This document shows positions 56,285-63,966 of a stretch of DNA of 64,000 nt, piece after piece. Origin of the DNA: JALZEG01 sp035942255 (GTDB lineage Bacteria > Actinomycetota > CADDZG01 > WHSQ01); the NCBI GenBank assembly GCA_035942255.1, contig DASZDG010000002.1, forward strand, positions 29,779-93,778, read 5' to 3'. The translations under genes and the position numbers were made by a program. Position 1 is the first letter of the stretch. The number at the start of each line of letters is the position of its first letter. The notes under the pieces were generated by a model that made no database searches, was not told where the DNA came from, and worked only from the letters and a program-made list of their open reading frames with translations.

Positions 56285-58381
56285 GTGGACGACGCGGATG
56301 AGTGGACCCCCCCGGAGACGCTCGTCCTCGACAGGACGGCGGAAGGGCTCCTTGCGGACCTAGCGGCCGGCGAGCGCTATCTCGACGTGTCTCTCGGTGG
56401 CGAGTGGGGGGCCGAGCGCGTTATCCGAGGCGGCTTCTTGACCGAGTTGTGCACGGGTCGGATCGGTTCGATCGGTCGCCACGGGGTACGGATTCGGGGC
56501 GCCCGTATCAGCGGCAGCGTCGATCTGACGTTCGCCGAGATCGCGAGTCCCCTGTGGCTACAGGAGTGCTATTTCGACAGCGACGACATCGTCCTGTCCT
56601 ACCTGCGGGTACCCGAGCTGCGCATGACCGGCAGCCATGTGAGATCGCTTTCGGCCCAGGGTCTCCAGACGATTGGATCGGTCCACCTGGACGGCGGATT
56701 CACGAGCTCGGGCACTGTGCTCCTGAGCGACGCGCACGTCGGATCGCTGGAGTGCCGTCGAGGGCACTTCGCACACGGTGGTGCTCGGTGCTTGATCGCC
56801 GACCGCCTCTCCGCGCCGAACGGGATCATCTTGGGCTACGGGTTCCTCGCCGAGGGAGAGGTCTCGCTGGTAGGCGCCCGCACCAGCGACCTCACCTGCA
56901 CTCGCGGCACCTTCCGAAATCCCGAGGGCATCGCGTTGACCGCGGACGGCATCACCGTGGACGGATCCGCCTGGCTAAACGCCGGGTTCGCCGCGCAGGG
57001 AAACGTGAGGATGCTGCGAGCGAAAGTAGGAGACCTCGACTGCTCGGGTGGGTCGTTCAGCAATCCGGGCGGGGAGGCCCTCACGCTCGACAGAACGTCG
57101 GTCAGCGGAGGCGTGTTCATGACGGAGGGGTTCTCCGCGGACGGAGAAGTGCGTTTACAGGGTGTCGTCCTGGGAGGCGACCTGGCCTGTTCGGGTGGCG
57201 TGTTCAAGAACCCGGGTAACGCGGCGCTCAGCGCGGACGGCCTCGTCGCGAGTGCTGTGTTCCTCGACGGCATCTTCGCGGAGGGCGAAGTCGGCCTGCT
57301 TAATTGCACGGTCGGGGCGCAGATGTCATGCCGGCGAGGCGTCATCTCGAATCCTGACGGGGACGCGTTGAGCCTCGACGGAGCCGCGGTGGACGGCAGC
57401 CTCCTCCTCGACCAATCGGACATCGGTGGAGCCGTTCGCCTTCACGGCGCGACGATCGCCGGGCAACTGGCGTGCAGGGGGAGCACCTTCAGGGGTTCCC
57501 AGGAGGGATCGCTGATCGCGAAGCAGGCGGTCGTCAAGGGTGACGTCTTCCTGGATGGTGGTTTCCGTGCTACGGGGAACGTCGACTTCCGTGGTGCCTC
57601 GATTGCGGGGAGCTTCGAGACCGTTCAGGGGAGCTTTGAAGGTGACGAGGCTCTCAGGTGCGAGCGGATGCAAGTGACCGGCCAGCTCAAATGGTCGCCG
57701 GCGACCGCCCCCAAGGGACGGGTCGACCTCGGCGATGCGCGCTGTGGCGAGCTGGTCGACGATCTGGACTCATGGCCCGAGCGGCCGGAGCATCTGAACC
57801 TCGACGGTCTGGTCTACGAGACCCTCGGGCCGGACGACGATCTCCGCCGGCGGTTGGGTTGGCTCGCGACCTACTGTTCGGGTACCCGCTATCGCCCGCA
57901 GCCCTACGAACAGGTCGCAGGCGTGTACCGCAGGGAGGGCCGGGATTCCGACGCTCGCACGGTGTTGGTGGCGAGGGAGCACGCACGTCGCAAGAGCCTG
58001 CGCCGGACGCTGCGTCCTCTCCACTGGCTCTTCGGGGCCCTGGTGGGGTACGGGCATCGCCTTTCGAGGCCGATCGCGCCGTTGATCGTCCTCATTGCCG
58101 TCGCATCGTTCCAGTTCGCGGAGGCGCACCGCGGGTGCGACGAGAGCTACAGCGCGAAGAGTTGCTCGATGACGGTCACGAGCGAATCCGTCAGCAGCTC
58201 GGAGTTCCACCCGGTCGTCTACGCCGTCGACACCGCGTTGCCGATCATCGATCTCCATCAGCAGGGGCTCTGGATCCCGCGCGATTCGTACCGTTGGTGG
58301 TTCTGGATCCTGATCAGCACAGGTTGGCTACTGACCACGGCGGTCGTGGCGGGGCTGACCCGGGTGCTCGGGCGCAGCTAG
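56285..58381 (+). CDS. Beta-solenoid-like repeat protein with C-terminal membrane helices
   Basis: 698 residues from GTG. From about residue 60 to 480 it repeats units such as GEVRLQGVVLGGDLACSGGV, FKNPGNAALSADG and VFLDGIFAEG: Cys, N-P-x-G and G-F-x-A-x-G recur about every 37-40 residues. Related actinobacterial proteins are, as I recall, labelled "membrane-associated oxidoreductase" without firm evidence. After an Arg-rich segment two membrane helices (APLIVLIAVASFQFA, WWFWILISTGWLLTTAVVAG) close the protein. Codon use is less GC-rich than in the hem genes. Confidence 0.7.
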   Translation: MDDADEWTPPETLVLDRTAEGLLADLAAGERYLDVSLGGEWGAERVIRGGFLTELCTGRIGSIGRHGVRIRGARISGSVDLTFAEIASPLWLQECYFDSDDIVLSYLRVPELRMTGSHVRSLSAQGLQTIGSVHLDGGFTSSGTVLLSDAHVGSLECRRGHFAHGGARCLIADRLSAPNGIILGYGFLAEGEVSLVGARTSDLTCTRGTFRNPEGIALTADGITVDGSAWLNAGFAAQGNVRMLRAKVGDLDCSGGSFSNPGGEALTLDRTSVSGGVFMTEGFSADGEVRLQGVVLGGDLACSGGVFKNPGNAALSADGLVASAVFLDGIFAEGEVGLLNCTVGAQMSCRRGVISNPDGDALSLDGAAVDGSLLLDQSDIGGAVRLHGATIAGQLACRGSTFRGSQEGSLIAKQAVVKGDVFLDGGFRATGNVDFRGASIAGSFETVQGSFEGDEALRCERMQVTGQLKWSPATAPKGRVDLGDARCGELVDDLDSWPERPEHLNLDGLVYETLGPDDDLRRRLGWLATYCSGTRYRPQPYEQVAGVYRREGRDSDARTVLVAREHARRKSLRRTLRPLHWLFGALVGYGHRLSRPIAPLIVLIAVASFQFAEAHRGCDESYSAKSCSMTVTSESVSSSEFHPVVYAVDTALPIIDLHQQGLWIPRDSYRWWFWILISTGWLLTTAVVAGLTRVLGRS

Positions 58382-58408
58382 ACGCGCAATAACCGTCCTC
58401 GGCGGGGG

Positions 58409-58588
58409 TTACTCCTCGCGGCCGAGGATGACCCAGAGGATCACGGCGGTGAGGATCAGCATGACCGCCATGAGGATGAAGGCGACGCCGCCCTCCTCGC
58501 CCGCGTTGATGCCGGTGCGGGTGCAGCCCGCGAGCGCGAGCAGCATCATCGCTGCGAGATGGGTGCGCATCCGGGTCCGTCTGTACAT
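58409..58588 (-). CDS. 59-aa lipoprotein with one further helix, last gene of respiratory operon
   Basis: ATG with AGGAGG seven bases upstream. MRTHLAAMMLLALAGC is a lipoprotein signal (lipobox LALAGC), followed by TRTGINAGEEGG and one helix (VAFILMAVMLILTAVILWVI) ending LGREE. It follows the gene at 58600 by 11 bases, so it is probably a small accessory subunit of the cytochrome bc complex or its assembly. No relative recognised. Confidence 0.7.
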   Translation of the reverse strand: MYRRTRMRTHLAAMMLLALAGCTRTGINAGEEGGVAFILMAVMLILTAVILWVILGREE

Positions 58589-58599
58589 GCGTATGCCTC

Positions 58600-59361
58600 C
58601 TAGGGGACCCGCTTGGCCCGCTTCTCGGACCAGCTCAGGCCGAGCAGGTGCAGAACGAAGAGGACGAACGTCCCGGCCGTGATCTGGCGTGCCATCAGCA
58701 ACGGGTTGCCGGGGTGCCTCTCGAGGATCACGAACGCCTCGGCGTCGGGGGCCGGGCCCTCTTCTTCCTCGGCGGCTGCGGCGTCGTCCTCGGCCGGGGA
58801 GTCCCCCTCCTCGGGAGTGATGTCCTCGTCCGACGCGGCGTCGGTCTCGGTGTCACCTTCCTCGGCGGCCGGTGCGACCTGGAAGCGCACCGCCGCATAG
58901 ACGTCGTCGCCCTGCAGGAGCAGGCGCGTGCCGTCGGAGTCGACCGACGCCTCGTCCACGTCGGTGAACGCGGTCACGTCGCCGTCCTCGATCGCCTTGG
59001 CGAGGGCATCGGGCGCCTCGCCCTCGGCCGCGCTGGCGAATTCGCCCTGCTCGGCGTCGTCCTCGCTCGGCTCGGCCCACGGGCCCTCGGGGTAGTCCTG
59101 AGCGGGGCCGAACTGGATCTCGGCAGCGGTCTCCGCGACGCCGATCTCGGTCCACGACGGCACCTCGCCGACGGGACCGAGCGGCTCGCCGACGGACCAG
59201 ACCGCGCCCATCAGCAGCAGGAAGCCCAGCGTGACCGAAGCCGTGATGAAGTACGCGAGCCGGGGGCCGAGCACCAGCGCGAGCAGCAGCCATACGCTGC
59301 CGCAGAAGACCAGGATCGCGGAGATGGTTGCGGCGATGCCCTCGACGAGCAGGCTGTCCAC
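58600..59361 (-). CDS. Membrane protein with acidic loop, respiratory operon
   Basis: 253 residues from GTG, which directly follows the stop of the cytochrome c gene. Two N-terminal helices (ISAILVFCGSVWLLLALVLG, YFITASVTLGFLLLMGAVWS), a long Glu/Asp/Ala-rich outer loop (~75-215) and one C-terminal helix (ITAGTFVLFVLHLLGLSW). The acidic loop could dock the basic cytochrome c or the Rieske head. Function is inferred from operon position only. Confidence 0.75.
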   Translation of the reverse strand: MDSLLVEGIAATISAILVFCGSVWLLLALVLGPRLAYFITASVTLGFLLLMGAVWSVGEPLGPVGEVPSWTEIGVAETAAEIQFGPAQDYPEGPWAEPSEDDAEQGEFASAAEGEAPDALAKAIEDGDVTAFTDVDEASVDSDGTRLLLQGDDVYAAVRFQVAPAAEEGDTETDAASDEDITPEEGDSPAEDDAAAAEEEEGPAPDAEAFVILERHPGNPLLMARQITAGTFVLFVLHLLGLSWSEKRAKRVP

Positions 59362-60372
59362 CTAGAGCGTCCTCTCGTACTCGAGGACGGCCTCGATCTG
59401 CTTGTCGGTCAGCGGGTACGGCGGGATCGGGATGCCCTGCACGGGTGCCTCGGCGAACGCCGGCATGAACGCGAACCTCCGCCCGTTGCGGATCGTGTAG
59501 CGGTGCCAGTCCTTGTTGAGGTGCTTCACGTCGCCCTTCCAGAGAGCGAGACCCTGCTTGACGGGGTCGTCCAGCGTGCCTTCCGCCTCGCGCCCCTCGC
59601 CCCGGATGCCGTGGCACACCGCGCAACGGGCCTCGAAGATCTCCTTTCCGGACGAGCACGAGAGCGCGTCGTCGGCGAGGGCGTCGTTGCAGGCCTCTGC
59701 GAGCTCGGGCGGCGGGAGCTGGATGCTCTTCAGCCACGCCATGACGTCCTGCACCATCTGCTCGGTCATCGGCCCGCCGAACTCGACGCCCCACGCCGGC
59801 ATCGGCGTCCCGGGACGGCCGCGCTCGATCGTGAACTTCACGATCTCCTCGTCCCACCGGTGGAAGACCGTGTTCAGGGGAGGCGCCTGCCATACGAGCT
59901 CCTCGCCCGAGGCGGGGTCGACCCGCTGCGTCGTCCCGCCGCCGGCCTCGTTGCCGTGGCACAAGGCGCAGTTCATCCCGAGGGAGATCGACCGCTCGAG
60001 CTCCTTGTACTCGGACGCCGGTGCGTTCTCGGGGAGCGTCGGCGGCGCGGCGAAGATCAGCTCGCCGCGGTGCAGCGATTCCTCGTCGAAGCGCTCCTGG
60101 AACGATGCCTGGCGGTCCGCCTCAGGCAGCCAGTAGATCGGGACGAAGATCGCCAGCGAGATCGTCGTGAGCACGCCGCCGACCATGATCCGCTCGAGCC
60201 GCGGGCCCTCGAGCCGCTCGTCCGGCTCGCCGGGGCGCAGCGCCTGCGGGATCCCGATGTGGGGACGCGGCCCCCGGCCCGGACGGCCGCTGCGCGCGAG
60301 GAAGATCGCCCACATCAGCGCCGCGGGCACGATCACGACCAGCGCGAGCATCAAAACGTCGCCAGATGACAC
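59362..60372 (-). CDS. Membrane-anchored dihaem cytochrome c of bc complex
   Basis: 336 residues. Two N-terminal membrane helices, one of them TTISLAIFVPIYWLPEADRQ, precede two cytochrome c domains with CALCH (~residue 134) and CAVCH (~252); Met ligands are available in GTPMPAWG and FAFMPAF. This corresponds to the dihaem QcrC of actinobacterial bc1 complexes, though helix placement differs (QcrC is anchored at the C-terminus). It passes electrons from the Rieske protein to an oxidase. Maturation would need the ccm and CcdA/TlpA genes nearby. Confidence 0.9.
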   Translation of the reverse strand: MSSGDVLMLALVVIVPAALMWAIFLARSGRPGRGPRPHIGIPQALRPGEPDERLEGPRLERIMVGGVLTTISLAIFVPIYWLPEADRQASFQERFDEESLHRGELIFAAPPTLPENAPASEYKELERSISLGMNCALCHGNEAGGGTTQRVDPASGEELVWQAPPLNTVFHRWDEEIVKFTIERGRPGTPMPAWGVEFGGPMTEQMVQDVMAWLKSIQLPPPELAEACNDALADDALSCSSGKEIFEARCAVCHGIRGEGREAEGTLDDPVKQGLALWKGDVKHLNKDWHRYTIRNGRRFAFMPAFAEAPVQGIPIPPYPLTDKQIEAVLEYERTL

Positions 60373-60413
60373 CTAAGCCGCCCTGCCTTCCTTCGCTCTC
60401 GTCTTCGTCTGGT

Positions 60414-61220
60414 CTAGACCGGCACGCAGAACGCGCCGGACGGCTCCGCAAACCGCTCCCACGTGCTGGTGCCGCGTGGGGGCCCCGTCTGGACACTGCC
60501 CGTGTCCACCATCACCGCGTCGCCCTGGCGCTCGATCGGGAAGCGATCGAGCCCTCGCGGCGCGGGACCGGCGAAGTACTCGCCGGTGAGCTGGTACTTC
60601 GACCCGTGGCACGGGCACTCGAACAGCATCGAGGTGTCGCAGAACGGGACCGAGCAACCCAGGTGGACGCACTTCCGGTAGAGCGCCTGGAGCTGGAGCT
60701 CCTGCGCTCCCGTGATCGCGTACACCGGGGAGTCGCCGGTGCCCTCGTAGTACACGAGCCAGAACCGGCCTTCGGGGATGAACAGCGGCTTGAAGCCTCC
60801 CGCCGGACCTACTTGTGCGACGAGGTCGTCGTAATTCCCGGCGTTGATGACCGTCCCGAACCCGCCGGTGAGCTTCGGCCAGAGGAACGACAGCGAGCCC
60901 ATCCCGAAGAACCCGAGGAACGCCGCGAACGACGCCGTCCACGAGCGGTTCAGGAACTGCCTGCGCGACACGGCCATCTGCTCGGGGGTCGCGGGCTTCC
61001 GCTGCTCCTTCGGGACCGTCTTGACGCTGACGTCCGGCGTGTCGGGCTGCGGACGCACCGCCGGCTTCGGCGGCAGGTCGGTGAGGGAGGGGCCGGTCTC
61101 CGCGCGTCCGTCGCCGGAGCTCGCCTGCCGCTGCCGTCGAACGGTGACGTTCACCATGAACAGCGCGAAGGCGAGGATGCTCACCGCGACGACGATGAGG
61201 GCGATGGTCTCGGGACTCAC
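60414..61220 (-). CDS. qcrA: Rieske [2Fe-2S] protein of bc complex
   Basis: 268 residues. An N-terminal helix and linker precede SRRQFLNRSWTASFAAFLGF, a twin-Arg plus membrane segment, then the Rieske domain with CVHLGC and CPCHGSKY. The cluster takes electrons from quinol and gives them to the cytochrome c. The presence of two N-terminal hydrophobic segments recalls actinobacterial QcrA. It lies between the cytochrome b subunit IV and cytochrome c genes. Confidence 0.93.
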   Translation of the reverse strand: MSPETIALIVVAVSILAFALFMVNVTVRRQRQASSGDGRAETGPSLTDLPPKPAVRPQPDTPDVSVKTVPKEQRKPATPEQMAVSRRQFLNRSWTASFAAFLGFFGMGSLSFLWPKLTGGFGTVINAGNYDDLVAQVGPAGGFKPLFIPEGRFWLVYYEGTGDSPVYAITGAQELQLQALYRKCVHLGCSVPFCDTSMLFECPCHGSKYQLTGEYFAGPAPRGLDRFPIERQGDAVMVDTGSVQTGPPRGTSTWERFAEPSGAFCVPV

Positions 61221-61236
61221 GACTCCACTCCCTTTG

Positions 61237-62070
61237 TCATAGCTCGAAGAAGATCCCGCCCTCCCAGGGGAAGACGAAGTTGAACCCCGGCCCCCGGAAG
61301 AACATACCGATCGTGGTCAGCACCGCGAAGCTCAGCATGAAGAACGAGAACAGGACGATCGCGAGCTTGCGGTCGTCCGGCCGCGTCGACGGGTTGCGGT
61401 CGATGAACGGGAACGCGAACAGGATGATGATGATGACCTGCGGGATCGTGACGCCGGCGACCTGCGGGTGGAAGTAGCGCAGGAGCTCCTGGAGGCCGAG
61501 GAAGTACCACGGCGCCTTCGACGGGTTCGGGGTCTGGTTGAAGTTCGAGAGCTCACGCAACGGCGCGTCGACCGCGATCGAGAAGAACGTCACCGCGGCG
61601 AGCACAACGAGCAGCGCGACGAACTCGGCGGCCATCAGGTGCGGCCACACGTTGACGCGGTCCATCGGCCGGCGCTCGACCTTCTGGATGGCCTCGGGCT
61701 TGACGACGGCGAGGAGCCTCTGGACCCGCTCGGGAACCGCGGGCCCGCCGTTGCCGACCGCCTTCTTCGTCGGAGCGCCGCCCCCGCGGGCCGCGGCCGC
61801 GGGCCGTGCTGCCGCCGCGGGCTTCGCCGTGGCCGGCGCTGCAGCAGCAGCGGGCTTGGCTTCCCCGGCGGCCGCGGGCTTGGCCTCGGCTTCGCCCCCG
61901 GCCGGCGCCTTGCGCGGGGCCGTCGACGAGTCCGGCTTGGAGGGGTTGGCGGAGCCTCGCGACGCGCGGACCCGAGCCGCCTTCGCACGCGCCTGGGCGA
62001 CCGCCGGCGAGGAGCCCTTGGCGGTCTCCTCGGCCAGTACCTGCTCGTATACCTCGTCGGGTGTGGGCAT
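61237..62070 (-). CDS. Cytochrome b subunit IV-like protein with long Ala/Pro/Lys extension
   Basis: 277 residues. The C-terminal ~150 residues hold three helices with NPSKAPWYFLGLQELLRYFH and the Qo-site region, as in cytochrome b6f subunit IV and the C-terminal half of cytochrome b. The first ~110 residues are low complexity (Ala, Pro, Lys, Gly), predicted disordered. The MPTPDEVYEQVLAEE start may form a short helix. Such an extension is unusual for this subunit. Encoded 15 bases after the cytochrome b6-like gene. Confidence 0.88.
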   Translation of the reverse strand: MPTPDEVYEQVLAEETAKGSSPAVAQARAKAARVRASRGSANPSKPDSSTAPRKAPAGGEAEAKPAAAGEAKPAAAAAPATAKPAAAARPAAAARGGGAPTKKAVGNGGPAVPERVQRLLAVVKPEAIQKVERRPMDRVNVWPHLMAAEFVALLVVLAAVTFFSIAVDAPLRELSNFNQTPNPSKAPWYFLGLQELLRYFHPQVAGVTIPQVIIIILFAFPFIDRNPSTRPDDRKLAIVLFSFFMLSFAVLTTIGMFFRGPGFNFVFPWEGGIFFEL

Positions 62071-62085
62071 CGGCTTCCCTCCCCC

Positions 62086-62859
62086 CTACATGGGGCCGGA
62101 GATACCTCCGTCCTTACGCACTCGCCAGAAGTGGATGGAGATGAAGATCACGATCACGAACGGGAGCAGGAGGACGTGCAGCGTGTACCACCGCAGCAGC
62201 GTCTCGGCCCCGATCACGGGGCCCCCTAACAAGGCGAACTGCACCTGGTCTCCGACCACCGGCGTGTTCTTCATCATCTCGGTGCCGACGGTGACGGCCC
62301 AGACGGCGAGCTGGTCCCAGGGGAGCAGGTAGCCGGTGAAGGCGAGGAGCAGCGTCAGCAGGAGCAGGATCACGCCGACGATCCAGTTGAACTCACGCGG
62401 GGGCTTGTAGGCGCCGGTGTAGAAGACGCGGGCCATGTGGAGGAACACGCTGATCGTCATGAGGTGCGCGCCCCACCGGTGGAGGTTGCGGACGAGCAGG
62501 CCGAACGACACCTGCGTGTGGATCCGCTGCATGTCGGAGTACACGACCTCGACCGACGGCCGGTAGAAGAACATCAGGTAGATCCCGGTGATCGTCAGAA
62601 GGATGAACAAGAAGAACGACAGGCCGCCGAGGCACAGCGTGTACGAGAGCTTGATCCCGTGCCGCTTCACCTTCACGGGGTGGAGGTGGTACAGCAGCGA
62701 GTTCATCACGACGTACGCGCGGTTCCTCGGAGAGTCGGCGTAGCCGCGGCGGAAGATCGAGCCGGGGCGGAAGATGGCGCGCCACAGCTGGCTACCGTGG
62801 AGCTGGTCCATGCGCTCGGCCAGCTTCTCACGCGGGTTCCAGCCTGCAGCCTTCGCCAC
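62086..62859 (-). CDS. Cytochrome b6-like protein (N-terminal half of cytochrome b)
   Basis: 257 residues from GTG. Four helices with the haem ligands in NLHRWGAHLM and FLHMARVFYTGAY and in YTLHVLLLPF and SIHFWRVRKD, plus GYLLPWDQLAVWA. Cytochrome b is thus split into a b6-type part and subunit IV, unlike the single long QcrB of mycobacteria and streptomycetes. It oxidises menaquinol in the membrane. Confidence 0.93.
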   Translation of the reverse strand: MAKAAGWNPREKLAERMDQLHGSQLWRAIFRPGSIFRRGYADSPRNRAYVVMNSLLYHLHPVKVKRHGIKLSYTLCLGGLSFFLFILLTITGIYLMFFYRPSVEVVYSDMQRIHTQVSFGLLVRNLHRWGAHLMTISVFLHMARVFYTGAYKPPREFNWIVGVILLLLTLLLAFTGYLLPWDQLAVWAVTVGTEMMKNTPVVGDQVQFALLGGPVIGAETLLRWYTLHVLLLPFVIVIFISIHFWRVRKDGGISGPM

Positions 62860-62877
62860 TCTTCCTCGACCTTTCTC

Positions 62878-63303
62878 TTAGGACGCCCGCTGGGACTGCG
62901 ACACCGTACCCAGCGAGCGGGCGCCGCGCGTCTTCTTCTTTCCGCCCTGCACCTCGCTCTGGACGATCGCGCCGGTGGGGCAGCGCTCGACGCAGAGGTT
63001 GCAGCGGGTGCAGGCGTTGTCGTCGATGATGAAGAGGATGTCGTTCCCGTCCATCTGCCGGGCGAGCTCGACGTTGCCCGACTCCTCCACGGCCGACGGG
63101 TCGACCATGAAGATGCAGTACCAGGGGCAGATGTCGACGCAGCCCTCGCAGAGGATGCACTGCTCGGGGATGAAGTCGATGAAGCGCTTCGGCTTGACTG
63201 CGCCCTTCAGCCAGTCGGAGTCGACAAGCTCCATCTCGTAGTCGTCACGGAAGATGGGCTTCTCGATGATCTCCATGCCCTTCGGTTCGGGCACTTCAGG
63301 CAT
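62878..63303 (-). CDS. 2x[4Fe-4S] ferredoxin-like subunit in bc operon
   Basis: 141 residues. CILCEGCVDICPWYC and CTRCNLCVERCP give two clusters, flanked by ~45 N-terminal and ~30 C-terminal residues. The first motif has an additional Cys (WYC) and lacks the usual final Pro spacing. Bacterial ferredoxins of this kind are not normal subunits of bc complexes; its place between the small membrane protein and cytochrome b6 genes suggests an electron input or a regulatory cluster on the cytoplasmic side. Confidence 0.85.
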   Translation of the reverse strand: MPEVPEPKGMEIIEKPIFRDDYEMELVDSDWLKGAVKPKRFIDFIPEQCILCEGCVDICPWYCIFMVDPSAVEESGNVELARQMDGNDILFIIDDNACTRCNLCVERCPTGAIVQSEVQGGKKKTRGARSLGTVSQSQRAS

Positions 63304-63321
63304 GTGGTGAGGCCGTCCTTT

Positions 63322-63693
63322 CTATTTGCCCGGCATGTAGCCCTTGGCTACATCCTGGATGCCCTTGCCGCCGGTCCGTTTGCGCTTCCTCTCTTGCCAG
63401 ATGTAGGCACCGATGAGCATCGCCACCAGCAACCCCATCTGCACGCCGTTCGCGACGAGGTCCCGGATGATCCGGATCTGCGTCGTGTTGAGCCCTTCGT
63501 CGTTCACCAAAGGCAACTTCGTCGTGAAGTCGATGATCTCGCCGACGTACTGGTCGGCGTAATAGATGATCAGCGACGGGATCTGCGCCAACAGCACGAT
63601 CCCCACGATCCAGATGATGGTTCCCAAGACGATCGCCTTGGTCCAACTCATCTCGCGGTCGGTGTACTTGTAGAGGCGTTCAGCGCGTGCCAT
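63322..63693 (-). CDS. Two-helix membrane protein, first gene of respiratory operon
   Basis: 123 residues from ATG 63693 (GTG 63702 is possible). A basic start (MARAERLYKYTDREM), helix one (AIVLGTIIWIVGIVLLAQIP), an outer loop, helix two (VANGVQMGLLVAMLIGAYIW) and a Lys/Arg-rich tail. TATGAT lies nine bases before the ATG and no ribosome binding site is seen, so the operon message may be leaderless. No known family; a small bc-complex subunit is likely from position. Confidence 0.75.
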   Translation of the reverse strand: MARAERLYKYTDREMSWTKAIVLGTIIWIVGIVLLAQIPSLIIYYADQYVGEIIDFTTKLPLVNDEGLNTTQIRIIRDLVANGVQMGLLVAMLIGAYIWQERKRKRTGGKGIQDVAKGYMPGK

Positions 63694-63702
63694 GCGGGGC
63701 AC

Positions 63703-63708
63703 ATCATA
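63703..63708 (-). promoter_or_regulatory. Candidate -10 (TATGAT) of respiratory operon
   Basis: TATGAT on the minus strand, nine bases before the ATG at 63693. A clear -35 was not seen. Confidence 0.5.
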
Positions 63709-63794
63709 GCAACGCGCGAAGCGCTCTTTTCGGGAGTTTGTGCGCTTGAGCAGGGATTTCGCGCCTGCTCGGTCTCGCCGATTCAGGGATACCA

Positions 63795-63814
63795 GTTCTC
63801 TGAACTCAGAGAAC
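63795..63814. promoter_or_regulatory. Perfect 9-bp inverted repeat upstream of respiratory operon
   Basis: GTTCTCTGA-AC-TCAGAGAAC: two 9-bp arms with a 2-base centre, about 90 bases before the -10 at 63703 and 12 bases after the ccmD stop. The short centre favours a DNA-binding site over an RNA hairpin. Confidence 0.5.
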
Positions 63815-63825
63815 CAGAAACGCGT

Positions 63826-63966
63826 TTAGATGCTTCTATCGCGGTCGGATTCGAGGGCCGCGATCCGCCGCTCCAGCCGCCGACGGCGCAGGGAGACGTA
63901 GGCGGTGTAGCCGCCGATCGCCACGACGACGGCCGCGAGCGCCAGCGCGAGCCAGCCGGCGTTCAT
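63826..63966 (-). CDS. ccmD: CcmD-like haem exporter small subunit
   Basis: 46 residues. MNAGWLALALAAVVVAIGGY is one membrane helix; TAYVSLRRRRLERRIAALES is a basic then coiled-coil-like tail, the usual CcmD plan. Its ATG overlaps the stop of the gene to the right (ATGA), whose tail fits CcmC. CcmD helps release holo-CcmE during cytochrome c maturation. Identity rests on size, topology and neighbour. Confidence 0.7.
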   Translation of the reverse strand: MNAGWLALALAAVVVAIGGYTAYVSLRRRRLERRIAALESDRDRSI

